Below the pieces are notes generated by a model. The model searched no databases and was not told where the DNA came from. It worked only from the letters and a program-made list of their open reading frames with translations. Shown here piece after piece: positions 59,375 through 64,000 of a stretch of DNA of 64,000 nt (positions are counted from its first letter, which is position 1; the number at the start of each line of letters is the position of its first letter). Both the position numbers and the translations under genes were made by a program. Origin of the DNA: Flavobacterium psychrophilum (GTDB lineage: Bacteria > Bacteroidota > Bacteroidia > Flavobacteriales > Flavobacteriaceae); the NCBI GenBank assembly GCA_001708385.1, contig CP012388.1, positions 1,302,001 through 1,366,000 of the forward strand. Direction: 5' to 3'.

Positions 59375-59905
59375 TTATTGCTGACGGATTAGCTGGTATA
59401 AGCCCTCGTCGTGATAGTTATTGTATTTTTTTATCCAGTCTTTTTTGATGCCTATCAAACCGAAGCCAAAATTAGTAAAAAGGCGCACACTTGCAACATT
59501 GGCACTATCTATATTAGCATACAGCTGATGCAGTTGTAATTTATTGAATGCGTAGCGTATAAGCAGCTCTAAAGCTTCGCCGCCCAGCCCTTGGTTCCTG
59601 TGTTCGGTATCCTGAATTATAATGCCTACCCCTGCCCTTTGGTTTACAGGGTCGAAGTCGAAAAGGTCTATGAGTCCGATAGCATCAAAACTGCCGTTTT
59701 TGCAAATGGCAAGCCGCAGCTGTTTGGCTTCATAAATATCCTGATGCGAATTCTCAAGGTACTGGCGTACAAGAAAACGGCTGTACGGAGTTTGCGTATT
59801 GCTAACCTCCCAAATGTCTTCGTTGTTTTCCAGCTTGTAGATAAACTCAAGATCGTCGGGTTCAAGCGCCCTTAGGTAAATAGTATTTCCGGTTAGGGTT
59901 ACCAT
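59375..59905 (-). CDS. RimJ/RimL-type GNAT N-acetyltransferase
   Basis: 176 residues. GNTIYLRALEPDDLEFIYKLENNEDIWEVSNTQTPYSRFLVRQYLENSHQDIYEAKQLRLAI opens like RimJ/RimL and SpeG enzymes. The acetyl-CoA loop is in TEHRNQGLGGEALELLIRYAF, and the protein ends ANVASVRLFTNFGFGLIGIKKDWIKK. Probable target: N-termini of proteins, ribosomal proteins, or polyamines. ATG 59905 overlaps the last 7 bp of dapF, so the two are translationally coupled. Confidence 0.88.
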   Translation of the reverse strand: MVTLTGNTIYLRALEPDDLEFIYKLENNEDIWEVSNTQTPYSRFLVRQYLENSHQDIYEAKQLRLAICKNGSFDAIGLIDLFDFDPVNQRAGVGIIIQDTEHRNQGLGGEALELLIRYAFNKLQLHQLYANIDSANVASVRLFTNFGFGLIGIKKDWIKKYNNYHDEGLYQLIRQQ

Positions 59906-60681
59906 TCTATCTCGCCGCTAAATACAAATTTTGCAGGCCCGGTAAGGTATATGTTATTGAACTGCCTCCCCTCCTGGGTAAAAGAAACCTTTAAATTGCC
60001 ACCCGGAGTAATAAGCTGAACATGGTCGGCATCGGTATTGCCTAATACTTTCATAGCAATGGCAACAGCGGTAACACCGGTACCGCAAGACAAAGTTTCA
60101 TCTTCAACACCGCGCTCGTAGGTACGAACTGCAAATTTGTCATCTCCCGCAGGAGCAACAAAATTTACGTTGCTTCCTTTATCGCCATACAATCCGCTGT
60201 AGCGAATGCTGGCACCCACCTTAGCCACGTCAAAAGTGTCAAGCTCTTCCACCACTTCTACATGGTGTGGCGATCCTGTATCTAAAAACACGTAGTTTTC
60301 GTATATCGAAACCGTGTTTACATCTTTCATATGCAGCGAAACTGTACCATCTTCGGCTACGGTTGCATGGTGCCTGCCGTCTACCGCTTCAAATTCGGTT
60401 TCGTCTTCGATAACGCCCAGCTGTTTGGCAAAAGCGACGATGCATCTGCCTCCGTTTCCGCACATTGTACTCTCATTTCCATCAGAATTATAATATACCA
60501 TACGAAAATCGGTACTTCCGTCGTTCTCTAATAATATAAGCCCATCAGCACCAACCCCAAATTTACGGTCGCACAAATGCGCGATGAGTTTGGTATCATT
60601 TTTGGGAAATATATTATCGCGGTTGTCTACCATCACAAAGTCGTTTCCTGTGCCCTGGTATTTGTAAAAAGTGTGTTTCAT
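59899..60681 (-). CDS. dapF: Diaminopimelate epimerase
   Basis: 260 residues from the ATG at 60681 (a second ATG one codon earlier at 60684). KHTFYKYQGTGNDFVMVDNRDN is the family start; the longest frame adds 29 non-conserved codons. Both catalytic Cys are present: NGNESTMCGNGGRC and EDETLSCGTGVTAVAIA. It makes meso-diaminopimelate for peptidoglycan and lysine. First gene of dapF-GNAT-mltG. A 6-1-6 palindrome (60731) lies upstream between it and the divergent protease gene. Confidence 0.95.
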   Translation of the reverse strand: MKHTFYKYQGTGNDFVMVDNRDNIFPKNDTKLIAHLCDRKFGVGADGLILLENDGSTDFRMVYYNSDGNESTMCGNGGRCIVAFAKQLGVIEDETEFEAVDGRHHATVAEDGTVSLHMKDVNTVSIYENYVFLDTGSPHHVEVVEELDTFDVAKVGASIRYSGLYGDKGSNVNFVAPAGDDKFAVRTYERGVEDETLSCGTGVTAVAIAMKVLGNTDADHVQLITPGGNLKVSFTQEGRQFNNIYLTGPAKFVFSGEIEW

Positions 60682-60730
60682 CATTACTATATTACCACAA
60701 AAGTACAAATATAAATGACATGTAAAATAG

Positions 60731-60743
60731 TAGGCACTGCCTA
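60731..60743. promoter_or_regulatory. Palindrome TAGGCA C TGCCTA between dapF and the DegP gene
   Basis: Perfect 6-1-6 palindrome in the 114-bp divergent gap, near a CAAATATA (-7 of the minus strand, 60706-60713). It could be an operator; no repressor is identified. Confidence 0.4.
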
Positions 60744-60795
60744 AAAAAGAAGCAAAAAAACTATTCATTAACCTTAATTAAATACTGTTTAAATT

Positions 60796-62196
60796 ATGAA
60801 AAGAATTTCAGGTTTATTCTTGGTGGCACTTATGAGTGGTGCCACAACTCTGGGAGCTTACAAACTGGTATTTGATAATGACACGCCATCATCTGCCTTA
60901 TCAATAGCTCCATCATCGCCTAACTATAACAAAACAGTGGCTTACAATGGTGCAGCCGCCGAGGGTACCGATTTTACCGCTGCCGCAGACCTTGCTGTAC
61001 ACACCGTTGTACACGTTAAAAACACTACCTATTCTAACGCTCCGCGAAACATGATGGAATATATGTATGGCTACCGAAGCGGCGAACCAACACCGCAGGT
61101 AGGTACAGGGTCGGGCGTAATTATTACCGAAGACGGATACATAGTTACCAATAACCACGTGATAGACAAGGCGTCTGAACTGGAAGTAACACTAAACAAC
61201 AACAAAACCTATAAAGCGAAACTGGTAGGAACCGATTCTAAAATGGATATCGCCCTGCTTAAAGTAGATACTCCGGACAAACTTCCGTACGCTACTTTTG
61301 GCAACAGCGACGATATTAAAGTGGGCGAATGGGTGCTTGCTGTAGGTAACCCCTACAACCTTACCAGCACCGTAACTGCCGGTATTGTTTCGGCGAAAGC
61401 CAGAAACCTAAGTAAAGACGGACTACAGTCGTTCATACAAACTGATGCTGCCGTTAACCCGGGTAACAGTGGCGGTGCCCTTGTAAATACAAGAGGCCAG
61501 CTTGTAGGTATCAACACCATGATCACGTCGATGACAGGATCATACGTAGGATATTCGTTTGCCGTACCGAGCAACATCACCCGTAAGATTATTGAAGACA
61601 TCATGGAATACGGTAACGTTCAGCGTGGTGTACTGGGTGTAACAGGCGGCGAACTTAACAGTGCTGCTGCTAAAGAATATGGTGTTACAGATACCCAGGG
61701 CTTTTATGTTAACGGTGTAGCTAACAATTCGGGTGCTAAAAAAGCGGGTATAAAAGAGGGCGACATCATTGTGAAAATTGACGATAAAGCCATTAACGGA
61801 TTCTCTGACATTAACGCTTCTGTGGTAACAAAACGCCCTAACGATTTGGTTAAGGTAACCGTAAAACGTGATGGCGATTTAATTACTATGCCGGTTAGGC
61901 TTTCTAAAAACGAAATTAATACGTTTACCTATAGCGGGTTTGAACTGGAAGACCTTTCTGATGCCGAGAAAAAACAATTCAAAATTAACTATGGCGTACG
62001 CGTTAAAGAGATTACCGATGAAAGATACATGCGTTACTATGATGAGCTTAAAGGCGGAATCATATTAAGTATAGGCAGCGTAAAAGCGAAAGATATAGAA
62101 ACGGTATCTAAAATGCTTAACGCAAAAGGCGAAGGCCGAAGCGTTAAAGTACAAATGATTACCCAAAGCGGCGAAATAGTTAGCTTCCTGATATAA
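60796..62196 (+). CDS. DegP/HtrA-family serine protease with two PDZ domains
   Basis: 466 residues. N-terminal signal/anchor (SGLFLVALMSGATTLGAYKLVF). The chymotrypsin-like triad is intact: His121 in VTNNHVID, Asp151 in SKMDIALLKV, Ser225 in NPGNSGGALV. PDZ1 is at about 270-365 (GVLGVTGGELNSAAAKEYGVTDTQGFYVN), PDZ2 at about 375-466 (VRVKEITDERYMRYYDELKGGIILSIG). It degrades or refolds damaged periplasmic proteins. Its terminator (62223) makes it a single-gene transcript. ATG 60796. Confidence 0.94.
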   Translation: MKRISGLFLVALMSGATTLGAYKLVFDNDTPSSALSIAPSSPNYNKTVAYNGAAAEGTDFTAAADLAVHTVVHVKNTTYSNAPRNMMEYMYGYRSGEPTPQVGTGSGVIITEDGYIVTNNHVIDKASELEVTLNNNKTYKAKLVGTDSKMDIALLKVDTPDKLPYATFGNSDDIKVGEWVLAVGNPYNLTSTVTAGIVSAKARNLSKDGLQSFIQTDAAVNPGNSGGALVNTRGQLVGINTMITSMTGSYVGYSFAVPSNITRKIIEDIMEYGNVQRGVLGVTGGELNSAAAKEYGVTDTQGFYVNGVANNSGAKKAGIKEGDIIVKIDDKAINGFSDINASVVTKRPNDLVKVTVKRDGDLITMPVRLSKNEINTFTYSGFELEDLSDAEKKQFKINYGVRVKEITDERYMRYYDELKGGIILSIGSVKAKDIETVSKMLNAKGEGRSVKVQMITQSGEIVSFLI

Positions 62197-62222
62197 TTTT
62201 CATCCTTACTTTACAACCGAAG

Positions 62223-62252
62223 ATCCCTGCTTTTTAAGCGGGGATTTTTTTT
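62223..62252 (+). terminator. Rho-independent terminator of the DegP gene
   Basis: ATCCCTGC, loop, GCGGGGAT (one G-U), then eight T. 26 bp after the stop. Confidence 0.85.
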
Positions 62253-62279
62253 GAATATGTTTGCTGAAAATATACCATT

Positions 62280-63044
62280 ATGCCCACCCACTACAACATT
62301 GACTGGCTTATTGACCGATATGAAAATGGCGACAACCTAAAGTACATTTACTTTTGGGGCAATACCAGTACCGGTAATGAGATAACAAAGGCATGTTTTA
62401 GCCAATGGTATGAAAGTTCTTTCGTAGTAAAGGATATAACTTACAAGACATCTGAACATTGGATGATGGCACAAAAGGCATTGTTATTTAATGATACCGA
62501 ATCTTTCAAAAAAATAGTTGAGAGCAACAAGCCTGGCGAAGCAAAAGACCTTGGCAGAGAAGTTAAAGGATTTGAAGCTGAACTCTGGGAGAGCAGGAGG
62601 TTTGACATCGTTGTAGCAGGAAATATCCATAAGTTTAATCAAAATCGTGAATTAGGTACATTTTTATTAAATACAAAAGACAGGATATTGGTAGAAACAA
62701 GCCCGGTTGATACAATTTGGGGCGTTGGGCTTACGGCTGATAGTGATAGCATACATAATCTGTACTTATGGAGAGGCACTAACTTGTTAGGATTTGCGTT
62801 GATGGAAGCTCGTGATTTTTTATCTGAAACAGGCTTCTTTGAACCTCTAAAAAATGCGTACATCCCGCAATGGGAAGCCTTTAAAGAGCATTCGCCTTAT
62901 TCATTGTTTTGGCGAATGGGCGAAGGTGAGACGTATGTTATGAAGATGGGAGAATACCTTGAAAAACTTTCGGACAGGGAAAAACGCATTTACTGGCTTT
63001 ATAACCTGCCGCCGGCAGAATGGCCCGTGGAATCTTTCCGTTAA
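62280..63044 (+). CDS. NADAR family N-glycosidase-like protein
   Basis: 254 residues. NADAR (YbiA-like) signature: SQWYESSFVVKDITYKTSEHWMMAQKALLFNDTESFKKIVESNKPGEAKDLGREVKGFEAELWESRRFDIVVAGNIHKFNQNRELGTFLLNTKDRILVETSPVDTIWGVGL. Family members act on ADP-ribose-linked or related metabolites (de-ADP-ribosylation, riboflavin metabolism). The C-terminal 80 residues (GTNLLGFALMEARDFLSETG...) extend beyond the core and are less familiar. Free-standing, no known partner nearby. Confidence 0.88.
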   Translation: MPTHYNIDWLIDRYENGDNLKYIYFWGNTSTGNEITKACFSQWYESSFVVKDITYKTSEHWMMAQKALLFNDTESFKKIVESNKPGEAKDLGREVKGFEAELWESRRFDIVVAGNIHKFNQNRELGTFLLNTKDRILVETSPVDTIWGVGLTADSDSIHNLYLWRGTNLLGFALMEARDFLSETGFFEPLKNAYIPQWEAFKEHSPYSLFWRMGEGETYVMKMGEYLEKLSDREKRIYWLYNLPPAEWPVESFR

Positions 63045-63073
63045 ACACAACCTTATCATAACTCTTTGTAAAT

Positions 63074-63102
63074 ATTGCCACAGATGGTTTTAGCTATTTT
63101 TG
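63074..63102 (+). promoter_or_regulatory. Promoter of the next membrane protein gene
   Basis: ATTG (63074-63077), 17-nt spacer, TATTTTTG (63095-63102), near the ATG at 63123. Close to consensus. Confidence 0.55.
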
Positions 63103-63122
63103 TTTGAAACCAACACAACGAA

Positions 63123-63494
63123 ATGAAGAAGAAAACTTTCCGAAAGCTGGAAATACTGCTGCATTTCATTACTGCTTTTATACTTCTTATTAAAGGAGCA
63201 GATGAGTTAGGCAGGCGGCTCTATTTTCCGGGATTTATAATCATCGGGCTGGCGTTGCTTATCCTCGCTATTACCATTTTCTGGAAAACATTGTACATAA
63301 GGCCCAAGCAGGCACGACAGGTTTGTTATTACCTGGAAGCTCCCGCCCTGCTGGTTACAGCCTACGTACTTCATCTTGAAAACAAACCTTTCTTACCTTC
63401 TATATTTTTAATAGCTGCTCTGCTGTATCCCGCAATGGGGTTTATATCATCTAAGAAATTCAGGCGGATAAAAAATATTAGCGATAGTTTTTGA
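63123..63494 (+). CDS. Small integral membrane protein, 123 aa
   Basis: Four hydrophobic helices: LLHFITAFILLIKGADEL, YFPGFIIIGLALLILAITIFW, YYLEAPALLVTAYVLHL, FLPSIFLIAALLYPAMGFISS. Positively charged ends (KKKTFRKLE and KKFRRIKN). No family recognised. The gene has a fair promoter, which supports it being expressed. Followed by an inverted pair of REP-like repeats. Confidence 0.6.
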   Translation: MKKKTFRKLEILLHFITAFILLIKGADELGRRLYFPGFIIIGLALLILAITIFWKTLYIRPKQARQVCYYLEAPALLVTAYVLHLENKPFLPSIFLIAALLYPAMGFISSKKFRRIKNISDSF

Positions 63495-63546
63495 GGATTA
63501 TTGATTTTCTGATTGTTATATCTTTTGACTGAACAGCATTCCCTTT

Positions 63547-63605
63547 GCTGGCGCGAGCATCACGCTCGTGCTTTTACAATTAGGTACGAGCGTGACGCTC
63601 ACAGC
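63547..63605. repeat. Inverted pair of REP-like repeats (R12, R13)
   Basis: R12 (63547-63570) is GCTGGCGCGAGCATCACGCT CGTG in plus orientation; R13 (63585-63605) is a shortened reverse copy, 14 bp apart. Confidence 0.75.
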
Positions 63606-63629
63606 AAAAACCACCCATACTTTTTGGGC

Positions 63630-63663
63630 ATAAAAAAACCCCGGAGTAACCAGCTCCGGGGTT
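63630..63663 (-). terminator. Rho-independent terminator, minus strand
   Basis: Minus strand: AACCCCGGAG, 7-nt loop, CTCCGGGGTT, then a T-run. It ends the T9SS gene that enters from the right edge. Confidence 0.85.
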
Positions 63664-63718
63664 GTGTCTTTAAACTAGTTGTGTCTTAAAGACCATTCAT
63701 GTTCAAAAAATTAATTAA

Positions 63719-64000
63719 CTATCTATTTTTAATTACCTTAACTACTTTTGAAGCATTATCTGTCTGCACTTTTACCATATATGTTCCTGATGCTAACTGA
63801 CCAAGATCTACCTGCGCAGAAGTATTGTTTACATTTTTAACCAATACAAGCTGACCTACAAGATTGTATACTGAGATCTGGTTGATATTTTGAGAATAAC
63901 TCACGTTAAGAACATCGGTTACCGGGTTAGGGTAATAGCTGAATGAAGCAGCATCAAACGAATCTGTGCCTAATGTTACCGTAAACGTAACTGTAGAAGG
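63719..64000 (-). CDS. T9SS type A sorting-domain protein, C-terminal part (5' truncated)
   Basis: 93 residues visible, open to the right edge (the first in-frame codon at 63904 is GTG but the frame continues upstream through PSTVTFTVTLGTDSFDAASFSYYPNPVTDVLNV). The YPNPVTDVLNVSYSQNINQISVYNLVGQLVLVKNVNNTSAQVDLGQLASGTYMVKVQTDNASKVVKVIKNR sequence is a complete Por/T9SS type A C-terminal sorting domain. The rest of this secreted protein lies outside the window. Confidence 0.9.
   Translation of the reverse strand, partial: PSTVTFTVTLGTDSFDAASFSYYPNPVTDVLNVSYSQNINQISVYNLVGQLVLVKNVNNTSAQVDLGQLASGTYMVKVQTDNASKVVKVIKNR

Overview
The window reads as a chromosomal segment of a Flavobacteriaceae species, most likely Flavobacterium or a close relative. 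The base composition is AT-rich. Several promoters follow the Bacteroidota pattern TTTG-N19-TAnnTTTG, two proteins carry C-terminal type IX secretion (Por/T9SS) sorting domains, and family-typical gene sets are present (murA-DUF4290-DUF493, dnaA-low-MW phosphatase-SAM methyltransferase, ArsR-DUF6428-ArsC). There is one tRNA (Met, CAU), no rRNA, no CRISPR array and no prophage.

Layout. 1-6.7 kb: the end of an S41-type peptidase, a SIMPL-domain protein, a PH-like membrane protein, the murA block and a secreted parallel beta-helix glycosidase. 6.8-13.2 kb: an AlkB-like dioxygenase, a PfkB sugar kinase, a GH1 beta-glucosidase with a GT-B glycosyltransferase behind it, and two members of a small paralogous protein family (the third lies at 36 kb). 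13.5-22.9 kb: a large T9SS-exported FISUMP/BIG2/GEVED protein, an SRPBCC protein, recQ-fmt, HU, YqgE/AlgH, a class IV aminotransferase and a START-like protein. 23-32.7 kb: tRNA-Met, then small membrane proteins and lipoproteins (two membrane-anchored HIRAN-like paralogues), a TPR-HisKA_2 sensor kinase, a MazG-like protein and EcsC. 32.8-47.7 kb: a repeat-rich accessory stretch with Nudix, a REP-associated tyrosine transposase (RAYT), hisS, an orphan gene, a MacB-like permease, a single-domain GIY-YIG nuclease, prmC, ribD, HAD and GNAT genes. 47.7-64 kb: YigZ, a thioesterase, the dnaA block, a short ars cluster, SulP, NhaA, a lysozyme-like protein, dapF-GNAT-mltG, a DegP/HtrA protease, NADAR and the start of another T9SS-exported protein.

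The most unusual content is between the genes. Two independent nuclease/repeat pairings are visible. First, the RAYT gene at 34.5-35.0 kb sits between exact inverted copies of a 24-bp palindromic repeat, and about a dozen further copies of that repeat are scattered over the window. Second, the GIY-YIG gene at 41.0-41.3 kb sits between two inverted pairs of a different 39-bp repeat, and its stop codon lies inside one copy; more copies occur at 41.5, 42.6, 50.9 and 0.5 kb. The RAYT/REP type is an established kind of domesticated transposase. The GIY-YIG type is, as far as I can tell, not a recognised system and is the best candidate for something new. At least six other short palindromic or tandem repeat families are present, often just upstream of start codons.

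Most genes are housekeeping and work independently. The clear functional units are murA-DUF4290-DUF493 (co-directional), recQ-fmt (abutting), ribD-HAD (overlapping), dnaA-phosphatase (overlapping), arsR-DUF6428-arsC, and dapF-GNAT-mltG (overlapping).
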